From Paraglomus occultum (Eukaryota > Glomeromycota > Glomeromycetes > Paraglomerales > Paraglomeraceae): DNA of 64,000 nt. A model generated the notes under the pieces. It saw only the letters and a list, made by a program, of their open reading frames with translations, did no database searches and had not been told where the DNA came from. The position numbers and the translations under genes were made by a program. Where the stretch lies: NCBI GenBank assembly GCA_910592205.1, contig CAJVPJ010000003.1, forward strand, positions 1 to 64,000, written 5' to 3'. Shown here piece after piece: positions 21,108 through 33,021 of the stretch (its first letter is position 1; the number at the start of each line of letters is the position of its first letter).

Positions 21108-22334
21108 TTATATCCAATTTTCATTCAACACATTAAGAAATTGTTTGATTTCCAACAAGTCCATGTTCCCTACTATCTCCAGCATTTCTTGTGCCTTACT
21201 TATACCATCACTATCAAGACATTTACGTGACATTTCAGCTTCTACTTCTTGCATCCATGTCTTCCATTCACATTCGTCTTGATGCGACCATGTCGGATAG
21301 GATACACACAAAGAAGACTGTTGCTGTTGATGGCGCAGATCGGTCAAATAACTTTCACTCATCCATTCCTCGTCGTAATTATCATCAACCAGTTTCCCAA
21401 AGTAACCGAGTGACATATTGTCCATCTGACTTAGTAACATTTTTACACGTGTCATTCCAGAAGACTGTTCGATCGAAGTCGAAGGAGATGCAACAGTCGG
21501 AGATTCTGGTTGAGAGGTAGCAGAGAATGAAAAAACATTTAGATCCTGTGAATCACGCGATGGTGAGGATGCAGTTGATAACGGTGACGACAAAGACGAT
21601 AATTCTGATGAACATGATGAAAATGGAACAGATAGTGGTGGTAAGACAAGAACGTGGTCTAATAGAGGTTCTGTTGTTGCAGCAGTGGCAGCTTTTGTTG
21701 CTGTTGTTGTTATTGTTTCTGTTCCTGCTGCTTTCGTCTCCGTTATCGTCGTTGCTGCCATCGTTGTTTTTGTCGCCGTCGTCATTATCGCTATCGTCGT
21801 CGTTGCTGCTGTCGCTTTTGTTGTTTCTGTTGTTTCTGTTGTTTCTGTTGCTACTGGTGTTACTGGTGTTGTTTCTGTTGCTGGTGTCACTGGCGTTACA
21901 GCTGCTGTTGTTGTTGTTGTGTTGGTGGCGATGGTTGTAGTGACGGAGGTGGTAGTGGCGGGGGTAACAGTGGTGGTTGCTGCCGCTGCCGCCTCTGTCG
22001 TCACAGGTTCTCGTGTTCTTGTTCGCGTTCTAGTTGGTTTTTTAAGATTATCCTCGTTTGTTCGCGGCTTGTTTTTGGAACCGGCCGGCCGGCCTCTCTT
22101 ACGCGGCTGCTGGTTTTCTGTCAGCTGTACTTGTTTGGCTGGTCGTCCTCTTTTACGTGTTCCCTGATCTTCTATCTGTTGCTTTTCTTTGACCTCTTCC
22201 GTGTCTTTATCCTGTCGTTTCATATTCTCATGTTCCGTAGTTTGAGTTACCTTCTGCGTAGGTTGTTGCAATTGTCGCTGAGTATGCTTTCTTTTGACTG
22301 CATTCACTATTGACAAGGAGGTCGGCCCGATCAT
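21108..22334 (-). CDS. AT-hook DNA-binding protein with Thr-rich linker
   Basis: A single-exon 408-residue gene. Two AT-hooks, TRKRGRPAKQ (about residues 59-68) and PRKRGRPAGSKNK (about 77-89), bind the minor groove of AT-rich DNA. Residues 110-230 are an extreme low-complexity Thr/Ala/Val tract (TTTVTPATTTSVTTT and similar). Residues 230-300 are Ser-rich. The C-terminal 110 residues look folded (MTRVKMLLSQMDNMSLGYFG, LEIVGNMDLLEIKQF) but match no domain I know. Likely a nuclear chromatin or transcription factor. The start codon overlaps the stop of an upstream frame on the same strand (ATGA at 22331-22334). Confidence 0.8.
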   Translation of the reverse strand: MIGPTSLSIVNAVKRKHTQRQLQQPTQKVTQTTEHENMKRQDKDTEEVKEKQQIEDQGTRKRGRPAKQVQLTENQQPRKRGRPAGSKNKPRTNEDNLKKPTRTRTRTREPVTTEAAAAATTTVTPATTTSVTTTIATNTTTTTAAVTPVTPATETTPVTPVATETTETTETTKATAATTTIAIMTTATKTTMAATTITETKAAGTETITTTATKAATAATTEPLLDHVLVLPPLSVPFSSCSSELSSLSSPLSTASSPSRDSQDLNVFSFSATSQPESPTVASPSTSIEQSSGMTRVKMLLSQMDNMSLGYFGKLVDDNYDEEWMSESYLTDLRHQQQQSSLCVSYPTWSHQDECEWKTWMQEVEAEMSRKCLDSDGISKAQEMLEIVGNMDLLEIKQFLNVLNENWI

Positions 22335-22657
22335 ATTGTCGCGCGTTGATTTTGACTAATGAAGGCAGACAGACGCTGAGGTTGAGGCAACCTCGTTGCT
22401 ACAATTAAGTTCGGCGATGGTGTAACATCTTTGATTCTATCATGTGAATACTGGAATAGGTAATCACACGTCAATATGGCTATAGTAATAGGCCTACTGT
22501 TAAAATATTCTGTAAGATCTTCACACAAACCAATCTCATTAAGAGAACAAAGAGATTGATTCCGTAGGTTGCGTGGACCAAGTGAGCGATTGATGCGGCA
22601 GAAGATATTGTAATTATAGCACACAGTCTTGGTGGCAGACAAACCTTCTTCCAACAT
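22331..22657 (-). CDS. upstream frame overlapping the AT-hook start
   Basis: A 108-codon frame from the ATG at 22657 ends in a TGA that overlaps the ATG of the AT-hook gene. Composition is coding-like (NLIVATRLPQPQRLSAFISQ). It could be a long upstream ORF in the same transcript, a separate small gene, or a 5' exon read in another frame. No domain recognised. Confidence 0.3.
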   Translation of the reverse strand: MLEEGLSATKTVCYNYNIFCRINRSLGPRNLRNQSLCSLNEIGLCEDLTEYFNSRPITIAILTCDYLFQYSHDRIKDVTPSPNLIVATRLPQPQRLSAFISQNQRATI

Positions 22658-23257
22658 GAAGAAAATTCATTAATAATAATTCTTATTTAAGACAATCTGT
22701 AATCTACGATAAATTTGAAATCGCGATACTAAAAACTTACAATTAATACGCGACAATGGAAATAAATCTAGTGATTAATGAACATAACATGACTGATTCG
22801 GAAACTGTTTATCCAATAGGACTAACGGATATAACTCCGAGATATTACGTCACATTATTTCACGTAAACTAAAATGGGCGACACCAGGAGTGACCAAAAC
22901 AAGAAACGCTACAAGTATGATTGACAGACAACAAAGATAGAGTCCACGCTGTACTGTACAATTAAAACGGGTTAGACTAATGTGTTGCTGCGTTGAATTA
23001 GAATCTCACACTGATTTTTAACGCTGTCCTATCAAAAGACCTGCATAGGAAAGAGAAATTCCAATCTTTGTTCTCACATGCATGTCTTATGTCAAAAACA
23101 CATCTATCGACAATTACTTCTTCCGAATATTGAACATCCCAAAATAACAAAAGAAATAACTATTACTATGGGATTAAATTGACCCTCCAATAAAAACATT
23201 CCAAACTTTATTACTATTTACTACCTTTGCTTAACGTGATTTGGTTTACATAAACAT
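22658..23257. other. intergenic
   Basis: No gene seen; AT-rich spacer. Confidence 0.5.
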
Positions 23258-23874
23258 TCAATCGCTTACTCTACCAATATAAGCGTGAATTAAGATGACA
23301 AGTAAAAGACTAGCTTCAAGCGTAACACCAATTTTTCTGATTAATTTTATATGTCTTCTAGCCACAAATTGCGCTTGTACCCAGATTGAACCTATTCCAA
23401 AGTATATCCAACTACAGATTTGGACGGCAACACCCGAACCGCGAGCCATACTGTTGAAAATTAAGGCGGTGAGAAGACCCAACAATAAATGAGTAAGAAG
23501 CTTGTGACTTCTTTTAAATGCCTTTGCCCTCTATCAAATAACAAGAAAATGCAGGTCAGTCTATGTCACTGGGCATATCAATATAACTTATAGAAATGTA
23601 CAGTGATACTAACGCGACAACATCTGTCGTTCGTTTCATCGTTACTTTTCTCATCTTTGGCCGGCCGTGCGAAATAGATTCGTAACACCCTAAGTATAAA
23701 TAAAGTGTTAGTACCTTTTCTTAGCTCTGAATCGTGATTGTCTATGACTGACTTACCAGTGGACAGCCCACGTACACCAAAGACTGAATAAGGCATCCCA
23801 ACCGCTACGGACAGAATCTGATCCAATGAACCCGTTAAAGTCTGTAGGCGTGTCGTTGTGAATAGCACGCGCAT
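23258..23874 (-). CDS. small multi-pass membrane protein, unidentified
   Basis: Two exons, 23614-23874 and 23258-23530, with an 83-bp intron (GTTAGT...GATAG, phase 0); 177 residues. Hydrophobic segments are LDQILSVAVGMPYSVFGV near residue 17, LLTHLLLGLLTALIFNSM near 97, GVAVQICSWIYFGIGSIWV near 118 and VTLEASLLLVILIHAYIG near 155. A charged loop (RPAKDEKSNDETNDR, about 70-84) separates the first from the rest. A three- or four-pass membrane protein is likely. The family is not recognised. Confidence 0.6.
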
Positions 23875-25121
23875 CGATCATCATATTTACTGGCGACATT
23901 GTTAGGTGATATGCAAATGCTTGGGAATGTCAATACTTTGATGTGGATATCGATAGACGGGAGAAAACTGCTTGGCTTCAGGTCTATTTATAATTGAACA
24001 CTTTATTGAGTTATTTAATTGGGAAAACCATGAGGATGGCTACAGATGGCTTGTAAACAGCGTATAATCGAAACACAATTAGGTAACATAGCATCATTTT
24101 TTTTATTGTTTATCGGCCGAAGGTTAGGCTGATGCATCAAACTTCTAAAGGCCTTTGTCTGGCACGCTGTGTGTCACAATGTACAGAACTCCCCTTGCTC
24201 AATCACATGATCTGTGATTCGTCTAGGAATAGAAGTTTATTTCAACCGCTGTTATTGTCATTTGTTTATTGTCATGCCAAATTAGGAGATCGGATAAACC
24301 GTATTTGTTCCGACTTTTCAGTAGTAGAGAAAATGACTCCCTAAATGAACACCAAATATTATGCCAAAAAATCAACAACGTATTGTACCATTCTATTCGA
24401 GTCGTATTAGATTAAACCACGCAGTTTCGCGTCCGCACAAAAACTGATGAACGTTCCATTAGGAAACGTTTCTGATCTACAAAATTCACCACTATTTTAC
24501 TATTTTTAATCATCGCAAAAGAATGTCAGTCGTACATGACACTGTTTCAGAGTTATTGTTATTATTATGCTTTTCCGAATCTTCGAATAATGTGGTGGAA
24601 ACTATAATTGTACTCTCCAAGCGCAAATACGTAATGAGTCTTCTTTTTTTTTTCGTATAAGTCAAGCGTGAATACTATAACGAATAAGCTGGTATATGCA
24701 TAAATACGTGCATGCTGCGCATCTAAACTACGCCCAGATAAACAAACATGAAACCTTCAACATACGCAATCGACTTTTCCCAACAGAATGTAAATGAGAA
24801 AAGTGATTTAATCTGAAAAAAGACAATGCTCATTGTCTCATAGAAAAAGGAATAGTACATAAACTAAGTAAGGCTTACACTCTAAACTAAAATTTTGACA
24901 GCCATCTAAATCAATTGCTTACAAAGTAGAAAAAACTCGTCTACCAACCTGTTCATTCTAACTTGCTGGTAGCAAATGCCGGTTTTTAATTGACTTGTGT
25001 AAATATTGTTTTCGGAAACGTCATTTATTATCCAAGCCACTTTTGGTTGATCTCACCAGCCACATCAAATTCTTGTTCAGTATGTGAGCTGTCTGTTATT
25101 TTCACTTTCAAAAAGCTTACA
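23875..25121. other. intergenic
   Basis: The shared upstream region of the divergent genes at 23874 (-) and 25122 (+). No supported coding sequence. Confidence 0.5.
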
Positions 25122-25403
25122 ATGTCGACAACTCGCACGCCGCATGCTCTTGATTACGGCTCATATCATTACTTTGCTGTCACTCTCTTCTCTGACTCAT
25201 CCCTCGAGGACATAATTTCTAACCTTCCGCACAAAATAGAGTATGTTGGACAAATCGGTGAATTGAAGGATGCGGTTCTTGTAAAATGTGAGAAAAGTGA
25301 CGTTGACATCGAGGAGACAAGAAGAACATTGAAAACGATTCCAGGTGTGGAGAATGTAGAACATCAGGTTACGCGTATGCGAACAAAGAGAGGAAATTAC
25401 TGA
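25122..25403 (+). CDS. stand-alone S8 (kexin/furin) pro-domain-like protein
   Basis: A 93-residue single-exon gene; the ATG follows a 5' region rich in pyrimidines. The sequence fits the proprotein-convertase pro-domain pattern: SYHYFAVTLFSDSSLEDIIS, YVGQIGELKDAVLVKC, IPGVENVEHQV and the C-terminal MRTKRGNY. The last lines up with the basic cleavage site (R-x-K/R-R) at which convertases release their pro-domain. Here the protein stops three residues later, with no catalytic domain downstream and no signal peptide. Released pro-domains fold as small alpha/beta units and inhibit or chaperone their protease. A free-standing inhibitor or chaperone of a kexin-type protease is a reasonable inference; a truncated protease gene is the alternative. 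Confidence 0.6.
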   Translation: MSTTRTPHALDYGSYHYFAVTLFSDSSLEDIISNLPHKIEYVGQIGELKDAVLVKCEKSDVDIEETRRTLKTIPGVENVEHQVTRMRTKRGNY

Positions 25404-28080
25404 TAACCGGTCTGTAATGCTGGGGGATGAGATTGATAATGTGAGAAAGTTTACTTACATATCACGACGGTTGCCAAAACTTGATACTCTATATTCAAAT
25501 CATAACTCGCATGTTTTATAGGTCAACGAATAACCCACTTTGTAGCCATCTAACGCACCCGGTTGGTTGTGACGGTTTCAACTGACGAGATTTGGGCAAT
25601 CTATCGTTTTTCCGGAAACTACAAGCCAATTGACAGAACAGATAATCAAGGCAGCATAATACATCATTTCAATGAACAAGCTTTTCAGTTGATCAACTTG
25701 AATTTGTATTCTTTAATAACGGGGCGAATCAGGAAACTTATGTTTCAGAAAACGGACGACGGCTAGGTATGACACGACTTTTAATGGAACATTACCTTTA
25801 ATGCTTGAAAGTGATATCCTATTTGATATACTACGTTTGGCTAATCTAAGAAACTACAACTCGATCCACAAAAGAATGATTGTTTCTTTGAACAGTTGAT
25901 AGAGCATCGGGCTGTAGATAATATACCGACGAGGCAACCGAAAATAAGTCATGAGGAGCTTACGAGGACAGCGGACAACAATGTTTTCTTTTTTTTTTGC
26001 ACGGAGAAGTCAAGAATAGGCTCAGCACACAACACGCTTTACCAAAAGTTTGTGGTCAATCTATTCCCACTTGGTCTATTTGTTTCCGAAAGTACTGTGA
26101 CATCAGACACTATTCTACTACGCATTTATGATGGATATCTGCAGCGAGCCTGGAATCTTGTTCCATCCGGCGAAACTTTTGTGTGGTTATAGACAAGAAT
26201 TGTCTTACAATGAATGTGAACGTTTGTATATACACGTAGAGACTCGTACGTAATTTTGTTGTCTTGGTTTTCGCTATACACAACATTATGAAGTGATGTT
26301 TTTATAGTTTTATGTTGTACTGTGCGGTGTTGATGCACATTCATTTCGCTTCAGATTATCTATCTAGTTGTGTGGCTGTGAAAGCCATCTCATTCACATA
26401 ATCAATCTCCTCCTCACAACGTGGATATAGTGTCGAGATGGTATCAGGTTGATGGACATGATTTTCGCGTTCTCAATTCGTGTTTTCATGTTATGTCATG
26501 AAATGAGGTTAATATGCAAGCCAAATATTTAAGCAAATCAATAATAAGTTTATTCAAGAGAAATTTTGACTGAACAGCGCTTGCGGGATAATCATAATTT
26601 TTGAAGCAAATGGATTTTTGTAAAGCACTTTCCATGTAATCATGGAATACTATAATAAAGTAGAGTGCGAGTAACCCACTTTTTCAAACATTATTTAATT
26701 AATTGGAAACACGCTTGGAGACCTAGTTTCAATTCACGTTTCAAATTATAATCAGATCGCATTTTTCCGTAAAACAATGCCGGTTACTAATTGGACTCAG
26801 TCTTGGCTTCCGTTTTTCATTTATATTCGCTATTTTTACAGGTATACGCGTAGCTCGTCTCTCTCATTCGCAACTTGACCGCGACAGGACATCGTTGAGC
26901 GAGTCATTTCTTTCGAGAATTAAATAAAATTAATTTTAAGTAATAAAAATTTATATCATTTTGAGTCTAGCACTACGACATAAAGTAATTGTTTAATATA
27001 GCTTGATCGTAGATGAGCATAAGGAAATGTAGTATATTTTAGAGATAAGAAAACTTATATGCAGCCGCATTCAACACTTTTAATTATAGAGAACGACCAT
27101 GATTTAAGGCCAAATTACCAAATCTTGGCATTATTCCAATAAGCATCCACAATCCAATAGTTTATTGCTCACTAATATATTTTTTCTTCAGTATTGGGCT
27201 TGTCATACACCGTGCGTGGGTTTCTGGCTTTGTCACAAAATATTGATTTGCTTTCAATCTTCTACGTGTCTTAGGGTTTTGCCTAATTTCGCTGTCATCC
27301 AAAACATATAGTGTTGTTTGCTTTGTTGATTAAATTACAAAACGTAGTAATTTTAGCAGTTACAACACACTATGAATCTCATCTACCAACTTGTTTTAAT
27401 TCTGTCTTGATCGGTTTTTTGTGTTTATTTATACTGTAAATAATTCTTTGTGCAAGATTTGCCTGTATACTGCAAGCCGTTTTAAAGAGATTGACGAATA
27501 TCGTATGCGTAAAATGTAAGGCTTTGATGGCATCGCTTGCAGCACACTTAAATTTCGCGTAATGCAATTGCATTTACTTGGCAGTATACAAATATTAATA
27601 TTGGCATAATTTCTAGAAATATTACCAGTTGTTATTTTAAAATCTGTCACAATGCAGAATAAGTGCGGTCACGTCCAAAATATAATATGCGTGGCAATTA
27701 ACGCAAGATTAGACAAAAAGTTTACAATTAACCAACACGTTTCGAATAAATCACGTCACGCGTAATAATAACTTGAACAAAGGCACATATATAATAACTA
27801 AGATTATAACGCGCGCGAAGCATTATAATTAGTAATAACAACAAACAAAATTTTACTTGTCAGAAATTTGTGGGATTGCCAAAAACCGAGTCGAATCTAA
27901 ATTTTTATTGAACAAGATAAATCTTAAATTATTTGACAAGCAAAATATTGTTGCAACATGTGTAATGCAGAGGAAAAGAGAAAAAGATAACTGTACTTTT
28001 TAGGAAAAAAATAGAATAATGCAGTAATTTAAGTTTGCACAAAATCTAGGCACACTCGCCAAAGCAGCTTTAGAGGTCCA

Positions 28081-28112
28081 CCTTAGCTGTGCTTAATAAA
28101 GAACACACAAAA
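28081..28112 (+). repeat. second copy of retroelement-tail-like repeat
   Basis: CCTTAGCTGTGCTTAATAAA, then GAACACACAAAA: nearly the same as the insertion at 472-501. No clear flanking duplication is visible here, so the 5' limit of the element may lie further upstream. Confidence 0.5.
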
Positions 28113-31100
28113 TCACCAACGGCAATTATTCCAGTGCTTTACTATTGTTATATGTTTTCGCAGGCAGTCATCATATTAGCGTGGGATGGTTAAAAAAAAT
28201 GTTAATATTAATTAAATAAGGATAATGTCGACAACAGTTTTCTCGAAAAATTACAGTATGATTAATGTCGATTTAAAAATGGCTTCAATTACGTGTAAAA
28301 CTACAAAAATTTTATTCTTATAATTAACTAATGCGCAGAGAATGACTAATCTTCAATAGTGACTGTTGGACAGCGGTTAACAGTATTGAAACTATGCTTG
28401 AAGACCTAATGAAATTGTTATTAACAATAACGTTGACGTACTTAAAGAGTCTGTCAACTAGAAATTAAACATAATATGAGCAGTTATAATTAGCATTACT
28501 ATTAAACATTTGGAATAAATTTCATATTAGGTAATGTACTGCCACTCAAGCTTCACTCAATTATGAGATTGCTGCAACAGGACACATATTGATATTTATC
28601 ATATGGTGTCAGGCACTTTTAACAGTATCACCAAACCAATTTTTTATCACAAGTTTTTGGAGAATAATATTGAGATTTAAGAAGACTATTCTAAATTGTC
28701 ATGTATGTTTTTAAAATAGAGTCAACACAATCAAAAATTTCAAACATGTTTATTACAAACCTTATGGTTGTCCAAAAAAAAACACGAATTAAGGGCTATA
28801 TTTTTTTGGCCTTTGACTAATCCGGTTACAGTTATACAGGAAAAGAATCATCAAAAGTACCACCGAAAAATTGGTAATCCAGTTTACACAGAATCTTTTT
28901 GATCTGATTGCTCAAAATTAAAAATTTTAATTTTAAAAGTCTTTTATTCTTAGAAGCTCCGAATATTTCCAATCACCAGTTTTGATAATTACAGCTCCTT
29001 CAATCTTCTTGCTCTTTCAAGGCAGAATATCAGATCTACCAGTAAGATAAAGACAGGAATTCAAATCTGTAGCCTCAGAAATGCGAGCTAATTGGTAAAA
29101 TTAGGGGACCATATTAATATACTATGACCCATTATTCTACTTTGAATAAGAATAGTTGTTTGTACTTGCTTTAATTAATTTATTTAATTTGTGATCGATG
29201 CAAAAATCCGTGCTGTGGTAGGTACTTCGACAGTTTTCAAACATTGAAATAATATCGTAATCATATGTTTACTTTGTCTGGTATCAAATTGCATTAATAT
29301 TAAGTGATCTGTCATAAGCATGAGAAAGAAATTTGCAATAATTAATGATCTTGCATGCTAGCCAAATAAACGTGTTTAAAGTTACAAGACACTCTTGCGT
29401 AATTTTTTTACAAACATCAGAACAGTTTTTCATACTAAAAAGGGTATTAAATTTCTGTAACAAAGCGTTTTCGAACGTAAATTAATTATTACAATAAACG
29501 GTCAATCTATTGTTATTGGATCCCTTGTCTCCATTTTAATGGTTATCCACCAAAAAAGTCTATTAAACTCATTTTGTCGTAATTAAAACTCTATTGTTTG
29601 GGTCCTTCATAAAGATGATCGTATTTCGATTTCCTTTACTCTCGTTGTTTAGATTTGTGAGACGACCAAGTGACACGCCGTTGTGGGTTGACATTTTGAA
29701 TTTGGTTCATGGACCAATGACAAATAAACGATACGTAATTCTGTAATAGGGCGTGGGTTTTTTTCTCCGTATCACGTAATACGGAAGTCGGCAACTTCCG
29801 TGAAATACATTGGTTCGTCATCACTAATAATAAATCTCTCTTTCTTTCTTTCTTTCTTTTCGTTTCGTCCGACATATGACTTGATCATCATGCTCTCTCA
29901 CTCCTTAGTTTTGCAAATTAGTTAGGTGTGCTCCTTTCTTGATTATATTGGTGGTTCATGATATATGAATTGGGAGATTAACTGTCGGGACTCTAACTCG
30001 ATATGAAGCAAGCAATTAGGGTTTTGATACATGTTTGATTTAGCGTGCTTGATGGTGGGATGGTGGCGGGGAGGGGGGGGGGGGGTTTGCAAGACGGACA
30101 ATAGAATAGTCTAGGTAACATTATCCGTTAGACAAGCATTCTCTGTTTAGTAAGTAAGACACCTTGATGTTTACGTAATGTTCGTACACGAGGTTTGTGC
30201 CATGATTACTTAAGTATCACACATTTAACGATCCTTGCATATTAATAAAAATTCTTTCAACTATATTATATTTTTGGATCTATTACATCTTGTTTATGAG
30301 TCTTAAACTTTTTTCAGCAATCAAGGTTTTGTACGAATTGCAATGAACTTTCAAGTCAAATAAACATTTTGTGGTATACAATAATTGGTTTATGTTACAT
30401 TATTGTCACTGTGTCTTGGAGGATACGTTGTGTGCTTTTTTCTGTTAATCGATATTTCATAATGATTAATGATCGGTGTGAAAGATAATGATATGTCGAT
30501 ACACAGTTATGCGTACCAAAATTTTCAAATTATGACGGGTATCATAACTTTTAAGGCTAGTCCGAATTTATTACAGTGGGTTTTGTACAAAACAAAAGGT
30601 GCAGTTAATTGCTGCTCAGTCCGTGTGTGCAATTCGTTTAATTTACCGAAATGAGACAAAGTGTCAAGATAATTTCCGGTGCCTTAAATTCTAATGACGA
30701 ATGGGTTGCATCGTTCATTGCCGGCCCGTTAGTGTGACGATATGATAATTATAATACCGTCACCGGGCCGTAAGCTTAAACGTTGGCAACTCTTCCAGCA
30801 AATCTATTTGTTCTGCATGAAACCTTTGACAAATAAGGAATCAAGAATAACAGAAATCGTAAATTAATATGTCAATCGTAAAATAATGTGTCGATTGTTC
30901 ATATAATTGATGATAATAATATCACATCCGCTCTCTCTCGCCCTCTCTCTCTTTGTTTTAATCAATTGGTTGTTTCGCTAATTTCCGCCTCTTATGCAAA
31001 GTTCATTCCATGTGGTGGTAACAATTGAAAAATAGATAACACACAGCGCACAGTACACAGCGCACAGTGAAAAGAACAAAAAGTAATAAGAAGGTGAAAA

Positions 31101-32476
31101 AAAAAAAAAAGACGAATTGAATTATGTGGGAAATAAATTTATCCGGTATACATCAGGCATGGAGGGAGGGGAAAGCAGCGGGATTAATAACGTGAGAGCA
31201 CGATGTAGCATGTACTTTTTCCTGCAGGAGACACAGAGGGGACAGGCAGGGCAGGGAGGGCTAACACTGTGGTTGTAACAATAGCATAATATAAATATTT
31301 ACTTTAACACTAGCTCTCAGACAATGCAGCTGTTGCATACGTTCCAAATTTATCTCGTAATGTGGTTTGGTGATGCATGTCCATGATGAAATTAAGCATG
31401 GAATTTGCTGATTAGGGATGATCGTCCAATATGCCAAGGAGCGTTATGAAACGTTGGGCTTATTGAGTTGAGAAGGGCTGGCGGCCAAAGACGAATAGGG
31501 AGGGGGATGATGCTGTGTTTCATGTCTTTTTCGAAAAGGCGTGCGACGAGCAAAAGACTGAGTTTATGAAATTGAATAAGGTTGGTTAAGTGATAAACGA
31601 TGGACTATGCTAATTAGGATGGCATTCTAAGCGTATTGTCAAGATAGCAAATAACGAAATACCAATTATAATTCCCGGTATGAACGATTACCGCGCTAAT
31701 ATTTGTTGGGCTTTCCCTTTATTCATAACGTCTTATTTGGCAAATTCAGAGGTAAATCCCCGTACCATATTTTTTTTTTTGCGGTTACATATTGGTATCT
31801 TTTTACTATATTCAAAAAAGCAGTTGACAATTGGGCAGAGTTACATTAATTGCAGTTACCAATCGCTATTGTAATCGACATGACTATGAATAAACAAGAC
31901 AGGCGAAGAAGAGGATTAGAATGAAAAAAAAAAATTTTATAGTAGAACAAAGAAACTTCAGCCAAATTAGCCCGCCAACAAAAAACGCCAAGCTGTCCCA
32001 TCCTGGCTGATTAAGCTAACTGTCCCAAGGTTCAAAAACATGTATGGAGCTTGTAGCATGTGTTCACCTTGTTACATTATGTTGCTTGATACCTTTTATG
32101 GGTCCACTGTGATTTTGTCCCTCTGTAATAATTTAACTTAACCTTACTGGTCATCCACACAATAACCAATTAACTATTATCTTCTCGATGTTATCAAAAT
32201 CTTCAACTGTATATTCGCCAGCTTTGTTTTGCCACGGATTGTTTATCCCGAATATCATGTAGGGTTTCCATGTAATTCTCTATAACGCTTATCGTAGTTA
32301 TCAATTCGGCTTACTGCAGGCGAAATACCACAAATTAAATTAAACTCTTTCAAGAGACAATCTCTCTTAATCTAGAAAAGTAACATATTTTAATATAAAT
32401 TTTTAGCTCCATTGTTATTAACCTTATCCGGTAGCATTCGAAGGGGTGGGGAAGGAAAGAGAAGAGGAGAGGGGGA

Positions 32477-32514
32477 AAGGGACAAAGGGACAAAGGGACA
32501 AAGGGACAAAGGGA
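32477..32514 (+). repeat. GGGACAAA minisatellite
   Basis: Four to five perfect copies of an 8-bp unit. Confidence 0.8.
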
Positions 32515-33021
32515 ACAGCGCGCGCGGAAAAGCGATTCATACTCAACAAGTCGATGTTAACATATCAGGCAATCTACGCGAACGCTTTCATCAATCATCA
32601 CTTACTTACATTCCTTGTCTTTAGAATTCACATGTTTATTCAAAAATTTAAATCTTATATGTACAAAGGACAAACATAAAAAAAAAAACTTAACTAAAAT
32701 ACTATACAACGAAGTAGAACATAAATTTCAATCCGAAGAATACCAGCTCCCATGCGTTTAGTGCAAAAACGAAAGAAGAACACGGAAGAAGAAGAAGAAG
32801 AAGAAGACAGAAGAAGAAGACAGAAGAAGAAGAAGACAATAGAAGAAAACGTAAAAAAAAAAAGTAAACAGAGAAGTGAAAGAAAAATAAATAAAATTTA
32901 AAATCTATAGAAGTATAATGAGGCATATAAATCAATCAATTAGTGTATAATACGAAAAGGTAAATATATTATAAGTTCAGAGAACGATATATCAACAATA
33001 GCTACTCTATACATTGTTAGT

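Larger units (their letters stand above)
25404..33021. other. gene-poor region, 7.6 kb
   Basis: No gene could be supported. It contains the dispersed tail repeat at 28081-28112, a TTTC microsatellite (29838-29862), a G-run (30064-30084), an imperfect hairpin at 30722-30769, an 8-bp minisatellite GGGACAAA (32477-32514) and a GAA-rich tract (32786-32840). Scattered open frames of 60-98 codons lack domains or splice partners. Confidence 0.5.

Noticed and set aside
21527-22167. Long Leu-rich and Val-rich plus-strand open frames
   Set aside because: They are antisense shadows of the Thr-codon repeat in the AT-hook gene.
30064-30084. G-rich run, possible quadruplex or telomere-like repeat
   Set aside because: A mononucleotide run only; no TTAGGG array, and such runs are often assembly artefacts.
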